This document shows positions 1 to 12,046 of a stretch of DNA of 64,000 nt, piece by piece. The notes beneath the pieces were generated by a model, which was not told the DNA's origin, ran no database searches, and worked only from the letters and a program-made list of their open reading frames with translations. The stretch is from Eulemur rufifrons (Eukaryota; Chordata; Mammalia; Primates; Lemuridae). How positions within the stretch are numbered: the first letter of the stretch is position 1; the number at the start of each line of letters is the position of its first letter. The translations under genes were made by a program, and so were the position numbers. The stretch lies in contig NC_090990.1 in NCBI RefSeq assembly GCF_041146395.1, positions 43,720,001 to 43,784,000 of the forward strand, written 5' to 3'.

Positions 1-1419
1 TACAAAAACAAATCTTAAGAAAGGTACACCAAACTATATATAATTACTTTGGGTGGTAGGATAGTGATTATGAGGGATTATTAGTATTTTCATTTTATAT
101 TCTGAGCAGTTTAAATTTTTACAGGATGTATTAGTTTTGTAAACCCCCAGACAGCTATTTTTGTGATATCCACTGTTTTCTATTGGCTTTGATAAAGTCC
201 TTCATATGGTAGACAAAACCCTATCGCTACTTCTCCAGGCACTTTCTCCAACCTTCCTTTATCCTAAGTTCCAGACCTCCTGATTTACTTACACCCCTCA
301 AAAAAGAAAGCGCTCATCTCTATGCCTATCCACATCTATTCACACTGCTTTGCTCTGCTCAGATGACAAGCAAACTCCTGCTCATCTCTCATGACTTGTG
401 TGAAAATTTTAAAAAAGAATTCTACTGACACAGAAGAGATATGCAAAAGTCCCAAACACTACGCATATATAATTAAAAACATTATGATTTATATCACTGA
501 CAACCAAGTGTCATTTAGAACAGAAAGAGTGTCTGATATTTTGTATTCCCTGGTTTATCCTTAAGAAAGGGTAAAGAATGAGGGAAGAAATCTATTTACG
601 CATTTTCAAGAAGCCAATCACTAGATTACATAGCACACAAGAAAAAAATCAGGGCTGACACATTCTCTTCAAAGAGCTGTGGCAGGTCAACAAACATAGT
701 TGGCAGACTTCTAGGATTACAAAATTAATGATGTGAGAAAATTAAACACTTTGGATTGTTAGCCTCTAAGAACATTTCAGATCCTTAATTCTTTAAGTAC
801 CATCGCAGAATGAGCAAGTGCAGCACTCACTGGCACTCACAGCTGAAGCCTGGAAGACAGTTTTAACAACTCTCGCTGAAAATGACTATTTCTTCTCCAG
901 TTTCTATGGAAACAGCTGTCAGATTGGCAAAAATAGGACATGTACTTTAAAACAATCATTCAAGCAAAGTACACACATGATGGAAGGCTTTAAAAAAGAA
1001 CTGGAAGGCAGCAGACTTGGTTCTTAAGCTCCCAAATGTCAGACTACACCCCTTCACCCTGGCTGTGAAGGACGGATAGCACCTAAATCCTTTCAGTGAT
1101 GGTTGCATGGCCTCGATCAACCCCTGAATTCCAAATGAGGGATTTTCATCTCCCTGGACTAAAATTTCTTGTTGAGGACTGCATGGCACAATAAAACTGT
1201 TGCTCCATTTTACACAACGGGCGACACTTAAATAGTATAAACAGTGAGTTTTGCAGACAAGTTCATGAAGAAATTATCAAAACTCTCTGCACTGTTTAGG
1301 CAGGATATTTTCTGTTTTGTATCGCCGACTTTAGGCAGGAAAACTTTTTCTTTTCAAGAGTGAGGAGGTAAAAGAGATTGACTCTCAGAAGCCTTAAACC
1401 GCTAGAAGCGTTTTTTTTA
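1..1419. other. Non-coding sequence, probably OMA1 intron 1
   Basis: AT-rich sequence with no convincing coding frame or clear repeat. By synteny it should be the start of OMA1 intron 1 on the minus strand. The N-terminal OMA1 coding exon was looked for in all frames and not found. Confidence 0.4.
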
Positions 1420-2060
1420 GGAGGGTGTCAGAGTGAGGTCCAAGACACTGCGTTCCCGAAAAACACTACTCTTCAAACGGCACAGCTTAAGGGAAGGAAA
1501 GGCTGAGGCAGAGGGAGAGGGAAAGTGTCTCGCCGGAAAATACAGCCACGGCGCCCACGGCTGGTTTCCCGCATTTCCCCGGCGAGGGGGAGAAGGAAGA
1601 TTTCCTCTTCCTCCCTCCCCACGCCCGCCTCCCGCGCCCTGCACGCCGGCTATGCGCCTCCCCACCCCCGCCCGGTCCTCAAGGGTCCCCGCTCCTCACC
1701 CCAGCGCCCCCCGGAGTTCGGCCCCCACCAACTCCCGCACTGCACCCCCTCCCCTCGGCCTGGCCCAACTCGGAAAACGAGGGCAAAGCGTCACCGTAAG
1801 GACAGACTCTAGCAGGGGCGAGAGCGATCACTCCTCAGACCACACCTATGCGCACGCGCGCACCCTCTCAGAAGCCCCGCCCCCTCACTTCCTGCCCTCT
1901 GTCCGGGCCCCAGCGCCTTTTGCTCCGCCCACACCGGGCAGTCAATACACCCGCCCAGAGTCGTCCTCCCGGTGGGCCCCGGGGCCTGAGTGGACTGCGG
2001 CGCTGTATCTCCCCCGTGTGGCCGGAGGAGGGATATGGCCCTGAGATGGGCTGCTTGTCG
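1420..2060 (-). promoter_or_regulatory. OMA1: CpG island, inferred OMA1 promoter and non-coding exon 1
   Basis: A GC-rich, CpG-dense block with sharp edges. It holds a GC box in 'gccccgccccctc' (about 1,876-1,888), an adjacent ETS site (cacttcctg, CAGGAAGTG on the minus strand), a second 'tccgccc' near 1,925, and alternating purine-pyrimidine 'gcgcacgcgcgcac' about 1,850-1,863. There is no TATA box, as usual for housekeeping promoters. The gene name is an inference from synteny: in human, OMA1 (mitochondrial inner-membrane metalloprotease) is downstream of TACSTD2 in the same orientation, with its 5' end about 28 kb away; here the gap is about 25 kb. A possible minus-strand exon 1 donor (GTGAGG) begins at 1,699. 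No OMA1 coding exon is visible in the first 1.4 kb. Confidence 0.6.
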
Positions 2061-2374
2061 GGGAACAACTTAACTTATTATGCCTGTCCTTGGTACTTGA
2101 CTTGGCTGAGTTGGGTCTCCTAGTAAAGAATGATCAGGCGAGGCTGTGCCCGCTGTAGCTGGTAGGGCAGTACTGGCCAAAGGAAAGCGACTTGAGGGCT
2201 GCCAAAACACTAAGACCTCTTGGTTCTGAAGCTGCGCTCATATAAATAGTCCATGGGAGTGTGGGAACACTCTGCCTTTGCATGACTTGTGGAGTGACAC
2301 ATTTTAAGAAAAATGAAGCATAACCTGACATGTCTGGAAGTTAGTTGAAAACAGCTGGCTCCAAAATGACGTGC

Positions 2375-2560
2375 ATCATATGCTTCATTCATTCCACCAA
2401 AAAATATTTACTGAGCACCAACTGTTCTAGGTGCCAGGGATATAGCTGTGAACAAGACAAAGACCTTATGTCCATAGAGCTTCTATCACAGCGAGGAAAG
2501 ATAGGCAATAAACAAGTGTACAAATAAATAAGCAAGATATAAAACAGTGATGAGTAGCAT
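2375..2560 (-). repeat. L2-type LINE 3' end
   Basis: 'gcttcattcattccacc', 'tttactgagcacc' and 'ctaggtgccagggatat' match the reverse complement of the L2 3' end. It is old and divergent. Confidence 0.65.
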
Positions 2561-2689
2561 GGTTCCATATTAGTTTGTCATATTTATACTCTGTGCTCGA
2601 TGAAAAACATCTCAAAGAACATAAACACTAATAAACAATTCTAGGTATCTCTTTTGGAGGATCTCTTTCTAAATGATTTTTTTTTCCTT

Positions 2690-4270
2690 CATCTTGTTCA
2701 TGTGTATTTTATAATTTGCCTTTTCCTTTGAAGGGGATATCCTGGAAGACTCCTCACCACTGGACTCCTAAAAACTAAAGTAGCAGTTCTTCATCAGGTT
2801 TATCTCCCAAACTCTGCAATGCATGTGTCTTACCAAGGTTTCCAGCATGCTGGCTACCGCTTGCTCATCCTGCCTGATTAGCATGATGTCACTGGTGTAA
2901 TAGATGGGTATGATGTTCTGTGGAATTTCCTGGTGGTCCAGATCCTTTTAGAGTGGGCAGAGCCATGTTGACAGAGCCACTGCAATGACTGTGATCAGTC
3001 TACTATTTGGTTAAGTCATCTTCCTTGCTCCATCTGGTTTCTGAAGGAACAAAACTGGCAAGTTAAATGGAGATGTGACAGGGATGACCACTCCTGTATC
3101 CTTTAGGTCTTTTATGATGGCATTAATCTCTATTATCATCCCCCTCTCCCCTCAGATTAAATATTTGTTTGATTTATCATCTCAACATGGGGAAAGGGGC
3201 AGCTTCAGGGCTTCTACTTGGCCTTCCCCCCCCCCACCATGATAACTCAAAATCAAGGGTCTAATGTGAAGGTTGCTCCAGGTACCCAATGTATATTCAG
3301 GGACTACATGGACCCACTGCAAGCTGGATGTTATCCAGGTCTCTGTTTATTACCTGATCCCCATAAGCCCCTATGCTTACAGGGGAGCCATGATAATGCT
3401 TTGGATTTCTGAGTAACACCTGTGAAATGTCTGGGTATTCCTCTTTCCCCAAACATATAGCCAGCCAAGAAAATGGCCTGTCTCACCAGCGCGTTGCTAG
3501 TGCCTGTCTCACCAGCATGTTGTCCATGGCCTTAGTATGTGGTATTGTCCTCTGGGCCTCCAGCTGAACATACCCCTCTGTCTAGTCTTCTGGATCCACA
3601 TAATAAGTTCGTTCTGGCAAGCCCACTTCCCTCAGCTCCTTCTGTCCTTCCTCTACCCTCTGCAAGGGCAATTTAAACATTCCCACTTCGCTCTGCATGA
3701 ACCATAACTCTCTCTCAGCTTCTAAGAGTCACCTAGCAGTGAGTTTTCTCCGTCTTCTAGGGTCTTGCCAGGGTCTCAATTCCCAACAGAGTGCCCCCAA
3801 GACAATGAATTTTTATTTAGCCAGGCTTATGTTTCTGCCCACTTTGATTAAGCACCCTCAAAAATCCATTCCAGGGGTCGTCTCCTGGCTCCTGCTGGTA
3901 CACGCTAATTAATTCTTGCAGCTCCTTCATTATGCAATCTCTTTCCTCCCTTAACAGGCCCAACACATCCCTGGCTGGGTGATGCTGTGATTTAACCTGA
4001 GTTATCACCCTGGCAGGTATCTAAGAGGAGATGGAGCAGCTCCTGAGTGGGCACCTGTTGCCTCATAATAGAGGCCTCAGCACTGCCTTCTCACACGGGG
4101 GAGTACGAGGGAGGGTCAGCCACCTCTGCAAAGCTCTGAGGGTGTGCAGAGCCAGCATCCTCAGGCATTCCAGCCAGATGTCCTGTTCCATGCTTCAAGG
4201 TCCCAGGTTTTCCCAACCAGGGTCCAGACCTGCCTTGACTAAGTATGGAAACATCTCTGGGGTTCTGTGA
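2690..4270 (-). mobile_element. Decayed endogenous retrovirus gag-pol remnant
   Basis: Minus-strand translation from about 3,130 down gives a reverse-transcriptase start with the SPFN...KPDG pattern. Near 2,900 there is a PQN...SDIMLI stretch where the family has YxDD, so one catalytic Asp is lost. The two blocks lie about 57 codons apart, roughly half the normal spacing, so there is an internal deletion. Higher coordinates (about 3,820-4,200) read as gag-like sequence. Stops and frameshifts break every frame. I cannot assign the ERV class. Confidence 0.6.
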
Positions 4271-4860
4271 TTCGTATTATCAAACCTTGGTTTGCAACTT
4301 TAGGGGAGAGGAGAAACTTGCCCTGTCCCTCGAAAGTTCACTGAAAGATCAACTCACAATTAAGGCAGATTAATGAGAAAGAGAGGTTTATTTGCCACGT
4401 TCACGGGAAGAATCACAGAGTGATTACTCACTATTCCAGTGGGATCCAGATATTCTTATACATACCTTTTAGAGGAGAGGGGGAAGATGAGGAGTACAGG
4501 TAATTCTATTTGGGGGCAATAAACAGTTGCTAGGGAGGATGATAGATACTTGGGAGAATGAATGGATGGGGCAAATAGATTGACTTGTAAATTAACCTGA
4601 GAGACAGATATTGAGTTTAATGCGATTTGGGCCAGGTCTGGTTGCATTCTTCATAGGGGTTTTCTTTTTTCTTTTCTTTTTTTTTTTCCTTGCAATATAT
4701 TGAGAGAACAGAGAGAGGAAAGGAAGTCAATTGTTCTTTTGATCTTTTGATCATCCAGTCTGGTTTATGGTTTATGCAGATAGAGGGAAAGCCCCCTCCA
4801 ATGCTTTTAGCCCCTTCCAATGCTGTTTGATCTCAAATGGCCTTTAATTCAAAATATTCT
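4271..4860. repeat. Unclassified interspersed sequence between ERV pieces
   Basis: It interrupts the two ERV blocks and contains a pyrimidine-rich run at about 4,663-4,690. It probably contains another old insertion, but I recognise no family and no gene. Confidence 0.35.
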
Positions 4861-5300
4861 TTATACCAAGGAGTCATATTTTGGGGGTGAAATTTCCTGA
4901 GCTCCTTCACTCCTGTGCTGTTCTACTCCTCTGCTGCAAAAGATACGAGCCTGTCTGTTACTTACCTATTGAGGAGACCCTCTGACTCACATTTAGCCCT
5001 AACTGTTTACTAATGGCCCTCAGTTTCTCATTATCACATGCAGGACAATAACCACCCAACTCCACTGTTCTTCAGACATTGCTCCCTCCATATCTTTCAA
5101 TGCCTTAGTCACCTAAAATGGCATTGCCCTGTATTTTCCCAGGTCACACTCACTGAAATATCCCACAACTGGGCCACTATGTTGTGCCAGAGACCACCCA
5201 CACCTCATACTCCACTCAGGATGGAGTTCTCTTTGAAGCTGGACAGTTCATGAACGACTCTCAAAGCTCACTTACCACCTTTTTCTCAGACCACCCTACT
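4861..5300 (-). mobile_element. Probable second piece of the same ERV (5' part)
   Basis: The minus strand reads like retroviral leader and gag N-terminal sequence, including 'ccttggtataaagaatatt' near an LTR-like edge. It is in the same orientation and in the right order, 5' of the gag-pol block at 2,690-4,270. No frame is open. Confidence 0.4.
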
Positions 5301-5319
5301 TCTAGTCCACCTGTCTCAG

Positions 5320-5860
5320 TTCAGCTCCTCTAAGAAGCAGATGCCAAGGTGGGATTAGACGTGCAGGATATTTACTGGGTGGAAGATCCTGGGAAGGCTA
5401 ATGGGGAGGGAGCAGGATTGGACATGAACAGCCCTCAGACCACGGTGCACGTCTGACATTGGTTAAAGGAGAACAGGAAGGAAAGAGGATCGGGTAAGAA
5501 GAGTCTCAGCTTGTAGCACAGTTCTTGGAAGGTTTTGGAAACAGAGTCCTTGAGCCAAAATTGCCTGTTAGAGGAGTCCCGTATTTCACAGAAGTAGGTA
5601 TCCACTAGTGTTCATACCATGCTCAGTTACAGGCCAAGAGCAGCCTGGGCAGAGCGTGAGCTTGTTACAAATATGGTGGGAGACCCAGAAAGTCAGGTGC
5701 AGGGGTTGGCCACCAGCTACACTCCCTGCAGCAGAGCTGAGCAGCACATTTCTTAGGCTGTAGCCTCTGAGGATTTGGAGTTTGAATAAGTCTTCTGTTC
5801 TGGCTGTGCATCTTCTTGGTGCTGCCCTTTAAAAAATTATTTAAGCAACATGCTCTGGAC
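5320..5860. repeat. Unnamed old interspersed repeat (also at 9,440-9,760)
   Basis: Contains 'gcaggatatttactgggtgg...gatcctgggaa', a layout repeated in diverged form near 9,490-9,560 ('gatttatttgagagatgatcctaggaa'). The two are copies of one old repeat family that I cannot name. No gene. Confidence 0.4.
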
Positions 5861-5863
5861 TAA

Positions 5864-5990
5864 ATGTTTTTGTGCCCCCCAAATTCATGTGTTGAACCCC
5901 AATCCCCAACTGAGGAGGTTTCTCCCCACTAACCCTGCACACACAGATTTATCTCAGAGTCTGTTTCCAGGGAACCCAACCTAAGACAAT
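5864..5990 (+). repeat. Internally deleted MLT1/MST-like LTR fragment
   Basis: It starts 'ctggactaaatgtttttgtg' with 'attcatgtgttgaa', the head of MaLR LTRs. It ends 'aacctaagaca', the usual LTR tail. The middle is missing. Confidence 0.4.
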
Positions 5991-7079
5991 TCAGTCTTCT
6001 CCAGTGGAAAACTGTATTAAATGCTTTGACACAGAAAGACGTGGATTCACAACTGCTCTGGAAAGTGCTGGAAACTGAATACTGTGTTAAAGGAGAGAGT
6101 AATTCTGAAGAATTATGAGGCATGGCTTGTCTCATAACAGGTTTAGACAGACGCTTAACAGACAACAATCAGATCTCTGATGATCTGGATTCAGGCTGGG
6201 AACCAGGTGAAACGGCCAACGGATTTGACGAGGGTCACATACCTGGGAGGCTGCAATGTATGTGTGGCACCTTGACTGAAGTGGTCTTTCATTTTTCTTG
6301 AATATGTGCCAGGCACGACTGTTCAACACGGATGAAATGACTGGCTGTGAATTTGAAATCACCCCAACATGAGGCTTTCAGCATCTTTGGCATCATTTAC
6401 ATGTTCTACTCCAACAAAAATTAGCTCAGCATTTTCTTCTTCTCCGTGTTTGACTTCCTTTTCTTTCTTCTGTCATCCCAGTCCTTCTTCCCACATAACA
6501 CAAATAGATCTGCCATTTTAAAATTATTCTTTTGCTTGAAGAGAATGGTCACGCCAAGTTCTAGTGTGTTATTTTTACAAATTGCCACCTGCATTGATAG
6601 TGTGCTGCCTTCCTGACTGGTCTCCCCGGCCTCCAGCCTCAGTCATCCTGTCTAAACAAAAGCCACCAGGAGCCAGTTCCGGAAGGTGGGTGCAGGATAA
6701 TTCAATACAGCTCAGGAGCTGCAGGTGGGGCCAAAGGGGAAGGCCACAACGAGGACATGTCCTTGCTCACTCCCCAGATCTTAGTTCTTCAGAGATTCCA
6801 GCTGAGCACTTTTCTAAATGTCAGTAGAAGCTATTTCTTTATTGCACAAATAAAATGTTAATACCACAGAAAATCAAAATGGAAAAAACAAAATTACCCT
6901 TAATCCCACTGCCCCAAAATAACCACTATTGACCTTTTGAAGAATTACCTGGGGCTTATAAATAGATGAATACCATGATGTCATGATTGGTGTTTTATTT
7001 CAGGACTTGTTGGAGTTGAGGTTACTTTTCAAGTTACCCACTTGAAAAACAAGATTAAAATTACTTTGAATATTTAAAA
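5991..7079. other. Intergenic sequence, no gene seen
   Basis: Mostly unassignable sequence. From about 6,840 it becomes AT-rich and may be the 3' UTR of the minus-strand L1 that follows. Short open frames have no family resemblance. Confidence 0.4.
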
Positions 7080-8045
7080 CATTGATAGGATAAAATTTCC
7101 TCATTGTTGTTTTAATGTGTATTTCTTTGATTCCTAGTGAGATAAACTCTATTTCATGCTTATATGCTGCTTAGAATTCTTCTTTAGTAAATTGCCCTTG
7201 ATGTCTCAACCCATTTTTCTGTAAAATATTAATTATATTTTATTGACTTGTAAAAATATTTTATATATTTAAGAATCATCTGTTATTTATGTAGCCAACA
7301 TTTTCCCTCCTTGACGTTCTTCTTTCAACTTTGTTGATCCATTTATACAAATATACCTAATTGTTAAAATTTTGATAAAGATAATTCTATCCACCTTGTC
7401 ATTGTGGTTTCTGCCTTTGAGATCATTTCTACAGTCTGTCAATCCCAAGATTATATTATTTACCAATATTTTCTTCTAGTACTTCAATGACTTTGTTCTT
7501 TCTTAAATCTTTTAAAATTTTTAATCCAGCAGGAATTTATTTCAGCATAAGGTAGGAGAGAAAATATAACCTAAAATATTTTCGAAATGATTAGGGCAGA
7601 GGAGCTTTTACAAAAGATGCATGCGTGTTTCCTCCCCTTGGCTAGGCCCACCAAGTTAACTGAAGTCCTGACAATTCACTGAATGATTCGTCCTTTCCTG
7701 ACTGACTTGATTGAAGCATCACTGTCGTTCTATGCCAAATTCATTTCATTTTCAAATATTGTCTGGCTCTTCTTACATATTTGACCTTCAAGATCAACTT
7801 TTGAACAATTTTTTCAGTCCACCTCCCCCCCCAAAAAAAATGTACTGGGATTTTGATTTTGTTATTGTTGTCTTTAATCTTAGATTAATTTGAGGAAAAT
7901 GTATGTCTTTGCAGTGTTGACATCAATCCAGGAAACCAGCATGCATCTCCATCTATCCAGGTCTTCTTTTATATCTCCCATAAAGTTTTACAGTTTTCTC
8001 ATGTGGGTCAAAGCTGTATATTTTTTAAAGGAACTATAAACTTTT
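7080..8045 (-). mobile_element. L1 ORF2 C-terminal fragment
   Basis: On the minus strand, 'ggagatataaaagaagacct' (the IKEDLxxW region) is followed downstream by 'aaattcctgctggattaaa' and a stretch matching the L1 ORF2 carboxyl end. It is riddled with stops, so it is an old L1M copy. Confidence 0.7.
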
Positions 8046-8059
8046 ACTTCTTTGGATTA

Positions 8060-8115
8060 TAGAATCTCAGAGCTGGAAAGGACTTAAAAATCACCTCGCC
8101 ACCCCCACCCCATCT
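8060..8115 (+). repeat. MIR3-like SINE fragment
   Basis: 'atagaatctcagagctgg' followed by 'aaaggac' is the conserved head of this old SINE type. Confidence 0.5.
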
Positions 8116-8589
8116 GTTGCTGAGTCCTCTTCTTAAACAACCAGAGATATGTGGTATATTTTTGGTGTTTTTCTTAAAAAACATAATGATATCATACTAT
8201 ACATATTTTCTGTAACTTCCAGTTTATCACTTGAACAACATGCCAACTTAACAACAGATCAACTTAATCCATTTTAAGCACTGCATGGTCTATGCAAAGG
8301 ATATTACATAGTTTACTTTATTATTCCCCTGCTGATGGACATTTAAGCCATTTCTAATGTGTTGTTGTTATGAATAACTCAGTTCACAACCTCGAGCTCT
8401 AATTAAAGTCAAGGTCCCCAAAATTCTGGAGCACACAAATACTGCCCAGTTCCCCTCCTCAAATACCACCACGAGGTGGCGCAATACCTGTTCAAAGAAA
8501 GGCATTTCTTTGCCTTTCCACGGAGTCCTCAGTTCTGCTCAACAAACATCTATTGCATGTGAATTATTAATATTCAGTAAGCACTGGGC

Positions 8590-8775
8590 TTTTTTTCTAA
8601 TCAATAAGCTTTAACTTTTGGAGAAGTTTTAGGGTCACAGCAAAATTGAGCAGAAAGTAGAGAAAAAGTAGCCCCCGTTCCCACACGCACACGGTCTCTC
8701 CCATTTGTTAAAATTGAACCCACGTTATCACCCCAAACCCATAGTTTACATTAAGGGCATTTTTAATGCACTAAT
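8590..8775 (-). mobile_element. L1M 3' UTR end
   Basis: 'ggtcacagcaaaattgagc' and 'aacccatagtttacattaa' are the reverse complement of an L1MA/L1MB-type 3' UTR. The same region is seen in plus orientation at about 13,740-14,430 and in minus orientation at about 50,305-50,600. Confidence 0.65.
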
Positions 8776-8885
8776 TTCAACACAATAAACAAATACATTA
8801 ATTCACCAATACTTATAGTGGGCACACTATGTGCTAGGCACTCTATAGAACCTGCGGCTTCAGGGAACATAAACAATCTTCTACT
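8776..8885 (-). repeat. L2-type LINE 3' end
   Basis: 'gggcacactatgtgctagg' is the reverse complement of the L2 terminal sequence. Confidence 0.55.
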
Positions 8886-8935
8886 CCTCAACTCCAACAA
8901 GTCCCAAAATAAAACACCATTCGTTACATCATGGT

Positions 8936-9286
8936 ATTCATTTATTTATTTATTTATTTTATTTATTTATTGAGACACAGTCTTGCTCTGTTGCCTGGAC
9001 TAGAGTGCCATGGTGTCAGCCTAGCTCACAGCAACCTCAAACTCCTGGGCTCAAGCGATCCTTCTGCCTCAGCCTCCTGAGTAGCTGGGACAACAGGCAT
9101 GTGCCACCATGCCCAGCTAATTTTTTCTATATATTTTTAGCTTTCCAGATCATTTCTTTCTATTTTTAGTAGAGACGGGGTCTCGCTCTTTCTCAGGCTG
9201 GTCTCAAACTCCTAACCTCGAGCAATCCTCCCGCCTCGGCCTCCCAGAGTGCTAGGATTACAGGCATGAGCCACTGCGCCTGGCCT
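8936..9286 (-). repeat. Alu, dimeric, with ATTT-rich tail
   Basis: The plus strand starts with a (TTTA)n stretch, then the reversed right arm (gagacacagtcttgctctg), a linker, and the left arm ending 'gccactgcgcctggcc'. The oligo-T-like tail has become a tetranucleotide microsatellite. Confidence 0.92.
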
Positions 9287-10219
9287 ATTTATTTATAAAC
9301 CCCAGGTAATTCTTCATCCATCAGACCACTAGAGCAGGCAGCTGATTCCCAAATAATTTGGACTACCTCGGAAATGTGAGGTTTCCATGCTTCTATTTCC
9401 ATGTGCGAGAACACTTTGTGTGGGATGCTGTTGTAATAGGAAGTCCCCCCAGTAGGAGGCCCTAAGACAAGGATTCAAACGTGAGTGATTTATTTGAGAG
9501 ATGATCCTAGGAAACACCAGCTGGAGGTTAGAGAAGTGAGACAGGGAAGGAAAGGAAGCCACAAAGGATATGTTAACAAACTAACTACAAATGGGGCAAA
9601 GGGAGTATAGTCCCTCTGAGGAATACTAGGAGAATGTGTACAGTAGGCCTTAGAGTTTTTCCAACTGAGGGATGAGGGAGCTGGGCTACTTATCCACCAC
9701 TCCTGCCAGTAGTTGGTGGAGGGCTGTCCTGGGAGTGATTAATTCTATGGTACTTCCAGCCTCCTGAATGTGCAGGTAAAGTGGACTCCTATGGCTAGAG
9801 AAAGGCTCAAGCAAAGAGCTTCAGGTTCTGGCAGTTGTAAATTGGAGCAGTATGCACAGAAATATGGGCCAGGCACCAACATGCAGGGACATGTGAGTAG
9901 ACTCCAGAGGCATCTGCTATGCCTTTTTTACCATCCCCTGGTTAATTCACTCAGGGAAAAATCACCCACTTTGGAAAGTCTTGCATGTATCTGCACCAGC
10001 CCTGGGGAACTACCCGACTTCTGTACACCTGGGGAACTTTATGCTTATGTCACCCCTACTAAGAGATTGTGAGTGATGATACTAAGACTCAGGTTGGCCT
10101 GACTCCAAATCCCAGGCTAAAACCACTGAACCAATCAATGTAAGTGAGCCCCTTGGTTTGTAGATGCATCACTTTAGTATCTGCCTCCATTTTCACATTG
10201 CTTCGTTCTGTATGTTTCT
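9287..10219. other. Intergenic; old unnamed repeat at about 9,440-9,760
   Basis: The first part shares a motif layout with 5,320-5,480. A 100-codon open frame at 9,770-10,072 shows no family features and no codon pattern that I trust. No gene called. Confidence 0.4.
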
Positions 10220-10395
10220 AGGTGTCCTCTCCTCTTCTTATAGGCCCACCCTAAATCCAAGATGATTTCTCCTCTGGATGGTTAGCTTGATTAACATCTG
10301 CAGAGACTCTATTTCCAAGTAAGTTCACCATTCTGAGGTTCCAGGAGAACCTAAATTTGGGAAGAACACTATTCAACTCACTTCCTGGACCAAAC
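10220..10395 (-). repeat. MLT1-type MaLR LTR fragment
   Basis: The plus strand reads 'cttcttataggcccaccct', 'gcttgattaacatctgcag' and 'actctatttccaagtaag', the reverse complement of the MLT1 core that appears in plus orientation at 16,970-17,050. Confidence 0.65.
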
Positions 10396-11707
10396 AGACC
10401 AATCAGACCAAAAAATAATGACCATATTTGATTATTTAGAGAGATAAAAATTCCACTGTGTGACTCTTAAATTAGGAGAATGTGAGACTGGGGTATTAGT
10501 GTGCATCTTTCCTTGATGAGGAGAAAGCTGGCCTGGAAAATGAAGCCAAGCAAGAGTAGAATGAAGACATTAAGAAATAGACAATTTGAATAGGCCTATA
10601 TCTATTAAAGAGATTGAATCAGTAATTGATAACTTTCCATAACAGAAAGCCCCAAGCCCAGATGAATTTACTGGTGAATTCTACCAAACATTTAAGGAAT
10701 AAATTGTACTAATTCTCTACAATCTCTTCCAGAAGATAGAAGCCAAGGGAGTATCTCCTAACTCATTCTATGAGGCCAGCATTACCCTAATACCAAAACC
10801 AGACAAAGACATTATAAGAAGAGAAAACTATAGACCAGTATCTCTCATGAACACAAATGCAAAAATCCTCAACAAAATATCAGCAAATTGAATCCAGTAA
10901 TGTATAAAAATAATTGTACACCACAACCAAGTGGGATTTATTCTAGGTATGCCTGGTTCACACTTGAAAATCAATTAATATAATCCATCACATCAACAGG
11001 CAGAAGAACAAGAACAAGTCATATGATTATATTAACAGATACAGAAAAAACATTTGACAAAATCCAATACCCATTCATGATAAGGAAAGAAAACTCAGTA
11101 AACTAGAAATTGAGGGGGACTTCGTCAACTTGATAAAGAATATCTACAGAAAAACCTACTGCTAACATTATACTTAATGGTGAAAAACTAGAAGCTTTCC
11201 CACTAAGATCAGGAACAGGGGCAAGGATGTCCCCTCTCACTGCTGCTTTTCAACATTCTACTGAAATGGAAGTCCAAGCAATGCAATAAAACAAGAAGAG
11301 GAAATTAAACGCATACAGATTGGGAAGGAAGAAATAAAATTGTCTTTGTTTGCAGATGATCATCTATATAGAAAATCCAAAATAATTGGCAAAAAATAAA
11401 ACTAACCTCCTGGAACTAATAAGCAATTATAGCAAAGTTGCAGGATATGAGATTAATATGCAAAAAATCAACTACTTTCCTATATGCCTGCAATGAGCAA
11501 GTGAAATTTGAAATTAAGAACACAATACCATTCACATTAGCACTCAAGAAAATGAAATACTTATGTATAAATCTGTTTTACAAAGTACAAGACCTATATG
11601 AGAAAATTCTAATGAAAGAAATCAAAGAAAAATTAAATAAATTAAGACATATTCCATATCCATGGCTAAGAAGACTCAATACTCAATGCTGTCAAAATGA
11701 AAGTTCA

Positions 11708-12046
11708 GGCCGGGCGCGGTGGCTCGCGCCTGTAATCCTAGCACTCTGGGAGGCCGAGGCGGGTGGATCGCTCAAGGTCAGGAGTTCGAGACCAGCCTGA
11801 GCGAGACCCCGTCTCTACTAAAAATAGAAAGACATTATATGGACAACTAAAAATCTATATAGAAAAAAAAAAAATTAGCCGGGCATGGTGGCGCATGCCT
11901 GTAGTCCCAGCTGCTTGGGAGGCTGAGGCAGTAGGATCGCTTGAGCCGAGGAGTCTGAGGTTGCTGTGAGCTAAGCTGACGCCAAGGCACTCACTCTAGC
12001 CTGGGCAACAAAGTGAGACTCTGTCTCAACAAAAAAAAAAAAAAAA
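11708..12046 (+). repeat. Alu, dimeric, strepsirrhine type, nested in L1
   Basis: Near-consensus head 'ggccgggcgcggtggctcgc', intact A and B box region, linker with the 'ggacaactaaaaat' strepsirrhine block, and poly(A) tail. Target-site duplication: 'aaaatgaaagttc' at 11,694-11,706 and 'aaaaagaaagttc' after the tail. One of the younger copies here. Confidence 0.95.

Noticed and set aside
1433..2044. 203-codon plus-strand open frame over the first CpG island
   Set aside because: Pro/Ser/Arg-rich low-complexity product without domain or conserved motif. Long frames are expected in GC-rich promoter sequence.
11438..11969. Plus-strand frames of 120 and 68 codons
   Set aside because: These translate L1 ORF2 debris running into an Alu.
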